64,000 nt of DNA from Paramarasmius palmivorus. Lineage: Eukaryota > Basidiomycota > Agaricomycetes > Agaricales > Marasmiaceae. The notes beneath the pieces are model-generated. The model searched no databases. It was given only the letters and a program-made list of their open reading frames with translations, and was not told the origin of the DNA. The translations under genes were made by a program, and so were the position numbers. This document shows positions 54,601-64,000 of the stretch, piece by piece. The first letter of the stretch is position 1. Every line of letters starts with the position of its first letter. Where the stretch lies: assembly GCA_037176845.1 (NCBI GenBank), contig JAYKXP010000117.1, positions 89,393 to 153,392 on the forward strand, given 5' to 3'.

Positions 54601-56441
54601 CTCAGTAGAAATCCAATTTCCAGGCAAATTGACTTCGGGCCGTGGACAAGCTGGACAGAGAACTGCCAACTCGCCGGTTTTGGTCTCCTGGATTGTCCTG
54701 GCGCTATCGTTACCACGCCCGCCTCTCTTCAGAGCCTTGAGATGTTGCCATTCCCTAGCAGCTCGGCGAAAAGAATCGTATCGATTCTAAAAAGCTCTGT
54801 TAATTGAGAGCTACCTCGCTAATGAAGCCACCATACCTTAAAAGAAAAATCACCAACGTTATTCGTCAGTTTCTCCAGGCCCCGATAGTAGTCGTAGCTC
54901 GTGATCTTTCCTACCAACGTCATCATATGGAAGTGCTCCAAAAGACGAAAGGTAAAGCACGTTTGAGGCAGCCTAGTTGTTGCAGGGTACCATCTGTGAG
55001 TAAGCAGCTGCTGCCTCATATCAGACAGCTCGCCAGCTTGCCCGCACTCGCAATAATAGACCCGTACACGATGGAATCCATTGGTATGCAAGACAGTGAA
55101 GTTTTGTGGCGCACGGGTGTTCGGGGCTGGGCATTGGCTGTTGGAGAGATGACCAAGCTGGACCACCAGCCCCAAACTAGTGAGTGATACCCTTTCGAAG
55201 TAAAGGCCGTTCCATGTCTAAGTATAGAGTGAGCAGCTAATAAAATGCATAAATGAGCCATCTCACCTCAATGATATCTAGGGGACGATCCCTGTGCGTC
55301 TCTAGTATACATTCCTTGCAGAGAAGTTGGATGGAAAAGCAGTCCCGGCATCGAAACCTTGGCTTTCTGTCCTTTATATCGCAACAAAGACAGCAGTCTT
55401 TGTCGTTCTTTCCTACCCCCTCGCCGATCATGAGCATGGTAAGATACTCCTGCCTGAGTCGCATCCAGTCCTCTGCATATCGTTGCTTATGAGGCTAGTC
55501 AGCATCTGCCCACAACAAGATTGTGAAGACGTACCCGACCAGAACGCTCGGTAGGCTGAGCTGGCTCTGGGCTATTACCACCTATACCAACCCACGGCCT
55601 ATTGCTCTCTTGGCCGCTACTATCACCATCACTGTCCCTTTCGCCATCACTTTCTCTGCTACCATTGCTCTCGTCGTCACCTTCGCTATTGCTGGTGCTT
55701 GCTTCGCTGCTGGTACTGCTCCCATCGCTACCTTGGCCACTGCGTACATCGACCTGCATTGACATTGAGGCAATGCCCTCAGTAATCGCCTGCTGGGCAC
55801 GCTTCACAGGAGTAGGTTCCGCCAGCGAAATTGGTTTGCTGATGATCCGCCGTCGATCAGAAGACAATGAAGACACGTATGCGTTATGAAGGCCGCTCTT
55901 GGAGCGCTTGGGGTCCCGTGGTAGCTCATCATCCGACTCTGACGATGCTGAGAAGTCATCAGCAGAGTATTGGGTGAGGCTGCGTTGCTTCTGGCGACTG
56001 CGTTTCGACATGGGAGGTAAGATTTGGTCACAAATGCTCCAGGAGGCCAGCTTAAAAGCAAATCCAGCATATACTATATGAGAAACATATATTAAGAACC
56101 TTGTACAATGACAGGTGATGAGACGGCACTGACCTGGGTTGTGCTGCGCAACTGCCAAATAGATATCAGAGGGAGTGGTAAGTTTGGAGTGGAGAATCCA
56201 AATAGATGGCCGGCAGAATGTTGACGCGATACAGGTGAGAGAGCAAGCAAGACGGAAGCTGTGGAATTGCGGCGTTTGACGATGATAACGTGTCTTCGTG
56301 GCACGCTGAGAACGCTACCCGAAAGAACTCCAAGCGACATGCCACTTGAGTTGAATTGTGTAGTGGCCAAATAGATATCAGAGGGAAGATATTCTTAGAC
56401 GAATAAGCTCATGAAGTTGCGGGAATGAGGATGCTGGGTGC
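51673..56441 (-). mobile_element. KDZ transposon, apparently complete, about 4.8 kb
   Basis: The left boundary is placed where similarity to the second copy (60509 onward) begins, at GCACCCGTGCATGCGCCC. The right boundary is a guess at 56441, where the complement of that motif (GCACCC.GCAT) ends. These would be short terminal inverted repeats. I could not see a clear target-site duplication. The element carries one large gene on the minus strand. Between its start and the putative right end, a 21-bp sequence is repeated directly at 56154-56174 and 56366-56386. Confidence 0.6.
52020..56011 (-). CDS. KDZ transposase with CxC2 cysteine cluster
   Basis: About eleven exons encode roughly 1,150 residues without visible disruption. 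A basic, Ser/Asp-rich N-terminus (MSKRSRQKQRSLTQY) precedes the CxC2 domain: RLRQEYLTML, CCLCCDIKD, RFRCRDCFSIQLLCKECIL and THRDRPL. The KDZ domain follows, with LGLVVQLGH, FRLLEHFHMMTL, LFLAVDACFRLK, TCSGLAALDHAN, GVGDLQKGEW, CLSYDICCQY, HVYGHTTRCQ, GRTDGEGVERNWA and TEMGPGSRHDTLDDHWGYWN. These include the acidic residues proposed for the DDE-like core. The C-terminal helical region holds SLYNGLRVEWAKLYARLRRW and EEMRRVLVSLEW. KDZ proteins are DNA transposases common in Agaricomycetes. The start at 56011 was chosen because the basic N-terminus begins there. All ten introns are short GT-AG and preserve frame, so this copy may be recently active. Confidence 0.93.
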
Positions 56442-56851
56442 CATGGGCTCAGCACACGTCAGGCGAAGCCTTTGGAATCCCAATATAGATGAGTCGGCCA
56501 TTTTGAGGACTAGAGAACTGATAAAAGAGGCTAGGAAACATGTCAATAGGGCTGAAATAGCTCAACAAGCATGCGTACACACCATGCTCTGGCAGGCCCA
56601 TGAAATACTGACTCCTCCATTTGTGGCCATAAAAATAGCTCCCGTAACATTTAATTGCCCTAAGAACAAATGTGTCCATGTTAGACTGTATTTCCATGGA
56701 TGTAGATTGCATACAAAATGACTTACAGGTTTCGCTGATGATGGTTTGTGACAAGTCGGATGCCATCGGGTGTGTGTGACATGGACAGTTACCTCGTCAC
56801 AGAGTACTCCGGCGCTTATTCGCCTTGTAGCAAAATCGGATACCCCTTTAT
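56442..56851. other. Intergenic, no gene seen
   Basis: A minus open frame at 56449-56766 (105 codons) and a plus frame at 56425-56721 overlap, and neither has a motif. FunK1 sequence expected on this side of the KDZ element is not found. Confidence 0.45.
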
Positions 56852-57300
56852 GCTAGAATGAGTTTCTTTTTTACTATGCGAGATCGAGTTACCCTTAGAA
56901 TAGGCTAGAATGAGCTTCTTTTCTATGCGAAATCGAGTTTCTTCTATAGTGGGCTAGAATGAGCTTCTTTGTTATGTACCTAGATTGAGCGTCTCCTCAA
57001 GTCTCAAGCTGAGCGTCTAGGGCTAGAATGAGTTTCTTTTTATGTGAGATCAAGCCTCTCTCACAATAGGCTAGAATGAGCTTCTTTTTATGTGGGATTA
57101 TGTGTCTCTCACAATAGGCTAGAATGAGCTTCTTTTTATGCGGGATTAAGCCTCTCTCACAATAGGCTAGAATGAGTTTCTTTTCTATGAGATAGCCCCA
57201 TCCCTCATAATGAGCTAGAATGAGCTTCTTTACTATGTGAAATCGAGCGCCTCTCATAATGGGCTAGAATGAGCTTCTTTCGACGCGAGATCGAGTTTCC
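56852..57300 (+). repeat. Minisatellite, about nine units of 48-55 bp
   Basis: Each unit starts (G)CTAGAATGAG(C/T)TTCTTT and continues through a variable ATGTGAGAT-like part to CTCTCACAATAGG. Three central units are 48 bp and nearly identical; outer ones are more diverged, and the third is longer. Because 48 is a multiple of three, the minus strand stays open over 56997-57257 as repeats of a 16-residue unit (core KKLILAYCERG). There is no other evidence that this is translated. Confidence 0.85.
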
Positions 57301-57506
57301 CCTTGACGAGAACGTGTTCGCGAATCGCGATTCACAATGCCTTTAATACGTGAGGTATTCATTTCAGCACATATCTCGAGTCGATTCCACATAAGCACTG
57401 GTATTCATTCGAGGGAGCAAACAAAACTACAACTACAGCAATAGATAGAATGGCCATGATGACAGATGCAGTACCCGCTACAAGATAGGAGGAAACGTAG
57501 GTCCAT

Positions 57507-58361
57507 TTACATGATAATACACTTGCCACACCTGCTCTTGTTTTGTGTTAAGCCTACGTGCGTATCGTGAAACGCTCTCAGCCGAAGAGCCTGGACTAGG
57601 TACCTAAAAGGAACATCCACATTTGACCCTGTCTTTGCGGAAGCCTCAATAAACCTACAGCCAAACTGCCCCGCAAGACCTACGCCATCTGCTATTGAAA
57701 CCTCTCTATCCTCGACCTTGCCGCTTTTATTCCCTACCAGAAACACAAGAGAATCCACACCTTTCTTCGATATTATTGCCTGACGAAATTCATCCATTCG
57801 CGTGTAGCTTCTGCGCATGTCAACTGAGTAGACTAAGACGCAAGCATGGGCTTCCCTAGATACGAGGGGATAGGTCTTTAGCATAGAAGCATGGCGTATT
57901 GATGAGAGGAATATACCAAATCCACTGGTCATGCAATGTCGTGAATTCCTCTGTGGTTTAAACGGTAAGCGTTAAGCACATATGTGAGGGCTCTGGTTTG
58001 TTATGTTCACCTTGACCGGCCATGTCTATCACCTCCATGTGGCACATTCTTCCATCAACCACCAGCTGCTTTTGATACGCATCTTCAATAGTTGGATCGT
58101 AAGTCTATCAATCGTTGGTGAGTGGCTATAGGAGATTGGCGTTGCGATGTTTGGCGCACTTCTATTCGATGAGAGGCTGCTCGTTAAGCTGATAACCCTC
58201 GAGAAAGCCTGTCAACACTCACCAAGAAAGGTGTCCAAGGTAAACTAGGAAGAAATAAGCCAAGGAGAACGTGATGATGAAGGCAGGCCACATACTTGAA
58301 CAGCTAATGCGGTCTTTCCAACACTACCATCACCGAGCATGGCAACTCTCCACCTATCCAT
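57507..58361 (-). CDS. Ras-like small GTPase with altered NKxD motif
   Basis: The P-loop is [15 protein letters not shown], switch [19 protein letters not shown], switch [17 protein letters not shown], followed by [14 protein letters not shown], then [12 protein letters not shown]. The C-terminus KCGKCIIM is a CaaX box, so membrane attachment by a lipid is expected. The guanine-specificity motif NKxD reads NKSG: Asp is replaced by Gly through one A-to-G change. Ras Gly13 is Ser here. Exon 2 (58223-58244, FTLDTFL) ends two bases short of the frame of exon 3, so normal GT-AG splicing gives a frameshift, and an alternative exon 2 runs into a stop. It would be about 200 residues if repaired. It could be a decayed paralogue or a real divergent GTPase with a sequencing indel. 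Confidence 0.78.
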
Positions 58362-58795
58362 AGGAATCCAATAAGAAAGCAGGGGAAAGGGCTGGGTACG
58401 AGGGAGACTGTAACGAACGAACGTGGTGGACGTTCAAGTTTATTCGCTTTTTAGCAATGTTTACATGTGGCGGCCTCGCTGTACGTAAAGGTCAGGTAAC
58501 AGGTGATTCGAAAGCAAAGACTAAAGCAGAGGTATGATATAGAACGAGTCTTGTAAGGTAAGCATCGAAACGAGATAAAGCAAAAGAAAGCAAAAGAAAT
58601 TAGCCAGAGTGTAGGCACCGGGATCGATATATGTGGTAGCATCAAGGCGGGATGGATGGGGTATCGTGTAAATGCTGTAGGTATGATATGAAGGTCCAGC
58701 GTCCAATGCAAGCAAAATTAGATAGACCAGACCAAGGGCAAGCCCAACGACCGAGCCGGTTCTCCTACCTGGAGGTAGACACTGCAATGCTTCGG
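58362..58795. other. Intergenic, no gene assigned
   Basis: The minus strand has two overlapping hydrophobic open frames (58451-58787). They are best explained by A-rich plus-strand sequence giving Phe/Leu codons by chance. Confidence 0.4.
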
Positions 58796-59555
58796 CTACT
58801 CCTCCGACGCAGGCTCCCCTGTGGAATTGGACCTGCTACCCATTGAGCTGCGCTCGTCATCTGTTGAGCTGGACTCGTCATCTGCTGAGGTTGAGCTGCG
58901 TCCATCATCACAGGACTGTGGCAGGACGTATATAGCACCCCTGAAATATGAATAGTCAGGCAATGAAGCCAAGTCTGAAGTTGTGATTTTACACACCTTG
59001 TACTGAGACATACGCTGAAATATGCTATAGCGATCCCAGCCACCCCCGCTACTTTGACGGCTGAGCTGCGAGCTATCGTCCGTTTGGGTACACAGGGTTG
59101 GTGTCGGTTCACGAGGTAATTCAGAGGTGTCCTTCGAGGGTTGAATGTCAGTATTCACTTCGTCTTGGCTATTCATGGAAGTTTGAGAGATAGAAGTAGT
59201 GATCTCTGGAAACCTTCTTGGGGAAGTCGAGTTGTGTCTCTTGCGCCTCGCTTGTGCCACTGTGGAAACCAGGTTGCGTCGTCTGACCCTGGACACAGGA
59301 TGCAATTTATTGACGCAAACCAAACCATGGCCTTTCTTGGTCTGAAAGAACAAGAAAGTTAGATAGAAACCGTTACAGGAATAGCAACGCACCTTCCACA
59401 GGAGGTATTTCATCAGCTCCTTTGGATCTTGGACTTCACGATCTCTACGGTGCATTTTAGCTTCGACGATGGAATGCAAGAACATAGAGTACCGACCCTT
59501 TCAGCCTAAAGCCCTGGCATTGGATCTCCTTGTCGTTTGTGCTGCCTGTAGACAT
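58796..59555 (-). CDS. Unknown protein, member 1 of a local duplicate pair
   Basis: Several exons give about 210 residues. The N-terminus MSTGSTNDKEIQCQGFRLKG ends at an intron placed exactly like that of the neighbour at 59819-60570 (GYRLKG), which is good evidence of common origin. The chain continues DREVQDPKELMKYLLWKTKK, GHGLVCVNKLHPVSRVRRRN, a basic Arg/Ser-rich region and an acidic Ser/Thr-rich middle. YFRGAIYVLPQSCDD then leads to a C-terminal tail of Ser/Asp repeats (SSTDDERSSMGSRSNSTGEP). The mixed basic and acidic low-complexity composition suggests a nuclear protein. No named family is recognised. The second intron (GTGCGT to TTTCAG) restores frame cleanly. Confidence 0.5.
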
Positions 59556-59818
59556 GATAGAATAGAGAAAAGAATGGTTCGTGGGAAATTACGTCTTTGG
59601 AATTAGGAACCCGACGCACTCGGAGTTGCTAGGCCTACCAAAATCGATGATCTCAATTTTATCCGCAAAGTGTTATACCCTCTTCCACGCATGATAGGTG
59701 AGCAGAGGTCTCTATCAATCAAGTCTACGAGAAATACAATATATCTAATGGTGAAATAAACAGATCACCGGCAAGAACGAATGGTATATGACGAGTTTCA
59801 ACTGGACACGTCACAATC

Positions 59819-60508
59819 TCAGCCAGTCAGAAACTCTGCGTCAGAGCCATAGCCTTCAAGATACATGTTGAGGCAATATCCAGCTGTAGGAACCAAGGGA
59901 GCAGCATTGGAAGATGCAGCAGACGGCGGGGCAGACGATGGAAGGAGGCGAGTGGGCTGCTTGTTTGATGTGCTGGTGAGCAAGGTATTCAGCTCTGTAC
60001 GGCACCTCACGTTTTGACCCTGAGATGTTTTCAGACGCTAGAAACACGCTTCAAACGTGGCTCTACAGACTCAAGACAACCCTTACCTTATTGAACTGCT
60101 CGCTGGTTATCTCTGATATGTCAGAGTCAGAAGAAACCTCGCACAGCGCCCTCTTTTGGGAACCTCGATAGCGCCGAGCATAGCGCGTAAACCCCTTGGG
60201 ATGTCTAATCGAAGCTTCCCTGTGAACATCGTCATTACTGTGCGGATACAATTGCGTTAAAGGAATCTTACCCTTTCAGCCTGTATCCAAGCATTTTGAT
60301 CTCACCATCGTCCTGATAGGCCTCACCAGCTTCAACGACTTCTACTTTGCTCTCGTGAGGGCTCTCCACCTCGTTTTCTTCGATATCCTGCTCCCTTTCG
60401 TCGTCGCCCTCATCCGCCGAGTCAATCCTTTCGCTCTTCTTATTATCGACACTTTCGGCGACCGAACCTTCATCATCGCTTGCAGCAGAGGCTGCATCGT
60501 CTTGAGAT
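59819..60508 (-). pseudogene. Unknown protein, member 2 of the pair, 5' end lost to KDZ sequence
   Basis: From the KDZ boundary at 60509 leftward the frame reads ASQDDAASAASDDEGSVAES, an acidic stretch, then IKMLGYRLKG at an intron matching member 1. NDDVHREASIRHPKGFTRYA, SSDSDISEITSEQFNKV and a Pro/Ser/Ala-rich last exon ending GYGSDAEFLTG follow. The open frame continues into KDZ terminal sequence up to 60570, so its present ATG (60570) derives from the transposon. Its own start is missing. It may be transcribed from the transposon end, but this is speculation. Confidence 0.5.
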
Positions 60509-61803
60509 GCACCCGTACAGGTGCCCTTTTTGTAATAAACTTTGTGGATCCTCAACACACTTTTTTGCATAAAATGCTGAGGTATCTACGTGCTTTTCCC
60601 AGCTTTGTTTTTGTAAAAAAGCATAAATATAGCTATGAGCAACTACACTTACACCCTTTATTCCTTTTGATAGCCCAAGAATGCCTTCGTCTAGCTGCCG
60701 CTATTTGCCAAAACACCATTAAATTTGTAGAGTGTTTTTAAAAAGACATAACATTAGGTACATATCTTTACAAAAAGGAATTTAGAAGAAACAATCTTTG
60801 TAAAATACAACTTAGCCATCCGTGACATATTCGCTAGCCTGCCCTTCTATGTCAGCCATCTCCTCCCTATCACCCTGCTCATCTTCACTTTCCGAAGCGT
60901 AGCTATAATCCTGATCCCACAGTTTTGTATAGCTCTCTTTGAGTCGATGGAATAGCGCAGCCTGTCGAAGCGCATATGAAGATGCGCCTTCAGCGTGAAT
61001 CCCAGTGAAACCTGCATCCTCTGCGCGCCTGTCCCATAACTTGGCAGTCCACTCCAAAGATATAAGCGTTCGGCGCATTTCTTCTTGAACCAGCTGGACC
61101 TCTTCTTGCCATCGACGAAGCCTGGCGTATAGCTTGGCCCATTCCACCCTTAACCCTATTCAATTGTGAGACAGGCGAGAGAAGGCATATAGAAACCCAT
61201 ACCGTTATACAGGCTTTCATCAGACACAAAGCCACCACCATCGGCTGCCCACCATATCCAGGATACCCCCCTAAAGCCTTCTCCAGTTCTCTTCACCATC
61301 TCATCACGCTTCTTCCTCCATCTCTTCTCTACTTTCGCCGGAGTGTTGTCTGGTCCACTTTCTTCAGCACTGTCAGCATCCCCTGCATTAGACACCTGCT
61401 GTGGGCCGCCTGATATCTCTTGTGCTCGTAGCTGACCAGTCCTTCTAGACCACTTCCCAAGTTTTTTCCGTGCTACTCCAGCTGCTTGGTCCTCCGGATC
61501 CTCCATGCATCTGATGTCAGTCTTCTCCAGCTTTCTCCATGGCACATCGCCTTCAATTAGCCGTCCAATAGCTTCCCATGCATCTCGATATCTGTTCGCA
61601 TGTAGCTCAATCTTCTCCTTGTTCAGCTGCAGTAAATGTGATGACTGTCTGAGGTCCTTCTGGTGTCGTGCTTGGGCAGACTTATACGTGCGGAGCCTGG
61701 ATTTGATGAGGAGTTGGTTCTGAAGCTCGTCTAGGCTTTCCGAGCACTGTGCATTACGAAGCCGAAGCTCCATGCCGCCAAAATCTGCCGCGGTAATGAC
61801 CAC
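60509..61803 (-). pseudogene. KDZ transposon, second copy, 5'-truncated
   Basis: Minus-strand sequence matches the last third of the intact KDZ gene. From AADFGGMELRLRNAQCSESL it runs through KVEKRWRKKRDEMV, WIWWAADGGGFVSDES and LRVEWAKLYARLRRWQEEV to the stop at 60812-60814, plus the same A/T-rich terminal region down to 60509. The CxC2 and catalytic domains are absent. The break at about 61793 abuts unrelated sequence starting with a 7-bp inverted repeat. The intron between the last two exons is retained, so this is a DNA-level truncation and not a retrocopy. Confidence 0.88.
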
Positions 61804-64000
61804 TAAACCTGGTACGAAAGTAACCAGGTAATAGATGCTAATAGTAGGTCTAGCACTACTGTGGACAGTGTGTGCAAGTGTGGTTCGACGTGATCAGAGT
61901 TGCCGTGCTTAGAATCGCACACAAAACTAATAGTTCAAGTGATAATACAATTCTAGTAGACAGTGCAGGTTATGAATACACTTTTAATGGGTATGTACAT
62001 GTGAGTTTGGGGCTTATACAAGCTATATGAACAACGCCAAGGGCTAACTAGCATTCTTGGGTGCGAAACCTAAATACTGCCTTGAGTGGATTGTCCTTTC
62101 TAGAACCTGACATCAACGGATTCTTCCAGTAATCGTAAGTGGTGCGCAAGCAGTAATCTAACTGACTCTCCAATGGTTCGATCTGGGCTCTCTACGTCAC
62201 AAAGCTCTTAACACAAATAGTCAAAAGCTTCTAGAGGTCTTTAACTGACGAATCTGTTACGAGGTTCAATCTCTTATAAAGATGCAATGCAACCCCAATG
62301 CAAAATGCAACAGATTACAAGCCAATACACTTGGCTCTATCAAACTCGAACTCAAGCTCTTGTCTGCAATACAGGTCTCAACTAGACTTTTTCAATCTAG
62401 GGCTCGGTCTCCTGATGAAGTAGCGAAGTTGAATACACAGATCAGACAATAGATCAACGAAACAGAGGTCTTTTTCGTTCTGACTAGCCAATACAATCTA
62501 TAGATTATGGGGTGTGGCAGTGCGTTCCCTTCTTCTTCTGCTGCTATCCTACAAGATAGTAGCTTAATTATACTGTTCCAAGAAGTGAAACGAGAATGTT
62601 AGGTAATATAAGTCAGAAATTCGAACGGAACGACGAGGAACAGAATGGAACAGAGATGATACGAGGAGAAATTACTTTGAGGGAAATAAGATGTTACAAC
62701 GTCCATATAAGTGTGTAAGCGTGACCAATAATAGGATATTATATATAGTTTAGACTCAGGAGTTGAATCATGTACCGCGGCGTTGGCGTTTAGCTGTTTA
62801 AAATTTTCTTTTCTATTCGCAAGGCGCTTTTCCACAATGCATAGTCGTTTCGGACCATCCAGTCGCACACCAATGATGCTCAGTCATCCATTTTCTAGAC
62901 CTGGCACATTTTTATAAGTCTCCATAGTCATATGGACTTCCATAAGTGGTATTCCACTGTTCTGCTCCATGCTAAGCGTTTTAGGCGTTGCCACCGTTTT
63001 AACAGCTTTTTTGCCTCCGTGTTCCGATCCAAAGGAACACTTTGGAATATCAAGTCGATAGGTCTGCCCCCCGGGCCGTTCGGTTATTTCCGATCAAGGC
63101 CGTTGATACGAGCCTGACTTTAAATCACTTCTTTTTTGTGAACGCAACATCGCTAGTTTTGCACTTTATTCATTGTTGCATAAAACACTAATGGTTATAG
63201 AAGACCAGTCTGAGCCCTGAATAGCTAGTAATTGGACGGCAAGGTGTTTTATGGTGGTTATATTAGTGGATCCTGTTACATGGTACGCCCCCACATGTGG
63301 TATTATGGCCACCCACTTTTACTTCTTCCCAAGTGGTTGTTGTCAAAGTCACAATCACCTCCTGGAAAACTGTAGGAGAAGGTCCTTAAGTGAATTTCAC
63401 TACGGACTACACCTAGTATCACCTACCAGACGCTCCAAAAAGGGATTCTTACAAGTTAATTTTACCCCTTCGTCACACCCCAGAGAGTAATACTGGCTCG
63501 GGCATCATCGGGACTGATGGCAGCGGGGGAAGGCTGATGGAAAATCACCGATGCGGAATTATTTGAAACGGCAAATGGGTCTAGAGACAGTCAGCCGATA
63601 GTGGAACCCTATTGATCGGAGCGGAGGCAAAGCTGTTCAAAACCGTTGTTACGGTGGCAGAAGCAGGATTCCCTCTGATATACCTTATTGGATACCATAG
63701 TCCTCATGGAGTGATAAAAAATTTAGAGGCGGTGTTATGTGGTAGGACGGTTTCTGTTGAGCGTATTGAGGAGCTCGGGCAAGGACCCTGCCAGGCTACC
63801 GCATTGTGGAAAAGCGCTTGGCGCATGGAAAAGAAAATTTTATAAAAGGCTAAAACGCCTACCCGTCGGCCAGGAGTCAACTCCTGTTATACTTAAAACA
63901 GAGTGTTACACTCGTCGTCACGTATTTGACGCCATTATATGGACGTTTTGTGACCTTTAGATTTCCCTGGATAAGTCATACTTTTCTAGTTGTATCTCTC
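61804..64000. other. Gene-poor right end
   Basis: About 2.2 kb of A/T-richer sequence with no supported gene. A hairpin with 7-bp arms (61807-61813 and 61823-61829) lies at the KDZ break. 62590-62760 is A/T-rich and might be part of an LTR (TGTTAGGTAATATAAG), but no partner copy is in the window. GGTTCGATC near 62178 resembles a tRNA B box but lacks a matching A box and cloverleaf. Confidence 0.45.

Noticed and set aside
55523..55889. Plus-strand hydrophobic open frames opposite the KDZ N-terminus
   Set aside because: The Ser/Asp/Glu-rich KDZ coding strand gives Ala/Leu/Ser-rich antisense frames by composition.
62150..62200. tRNA-like B box (GGTTCGATC)
   Set aside because: No matching A box or foldable cloverleaf could be drawn around it.

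Overview
This window is nuclear DNA from an Agaricomycete (mushroom-forming basidiomycete). The genes are split by many GT-AG introns of about 45-60 bp. Several families typical of the group appear: FunK1-type kinases, a KDZ transposase with its CxC2 cysteine cluster, a DUF7598 membrane protein and a fungal intradiol-dioxygenase-like secreted protein. There are no operons, rRNA genes or CRISPR arrays, and I found no convincing tRNA.

Layout. 1-21.4 kb is mostly conserved single-copy sequence: a FunK1-like fragment running off the left edge, a secreted GPI-type dioxygenase-like gene (2854-4500), an Hsp20 chaperone with a perfect heat-shock element (4785-5379), a PMT2-type protein O-mannosyltransferase (5716-8744), the UPF1 helicase (9411-12996), a small secreted protein (13856-14071), a DUF7598 protein (16488-17596), a type II 3-dehydroquinase (18259-18837) and an MFS transporter (19426-21380). 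21.4-47 kb is an accessory region of repeated segmental duplication. It holds an inverted pair of CRN/RHS-like P-loop NTPase-nuclease genes (22.2-24.0 kb minus, 27.2-29.1 kb plus) and two further paralogue pairs of unknown function (25.8/45.6 kb and 29.7/36.6 kb). It also holds decayed copies of the MFS gene (34.7-36.1 kb), an APH-like kinase and a Ser-rich putative zinc-binding protein. 48.6-64 kb is transposon-rich: a frameshifted Copia remnant containing a 254-bp poly-G block, a FunK1 fragment caught between transposons, an apparently intact KDZ transposase (52020-56011), a minisatellite, an unusual Ras-like GTPase, a duplicated gene pair, a truncated second KDZ copy, and a gene-poor right end.

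The genes do not form one pathway. The clearest theme is duplication followed by decay: intact and broken copies of the same sequence lie a few kb apart (dehydroquinase, MFS, NTPase-nuclease, KDZ, FunK1).

Caution on sequence quality. Four otherwise good genes (PMT2, DUF7598, MFS and NTPase copy 2) each need one base removed to read through, and the Ras gene is 2 nt out of frame at a splice junction. Together with the poly-G block this suggests leftover assembly indels, so pseudogene calls based on one indel should be treated as provisional.
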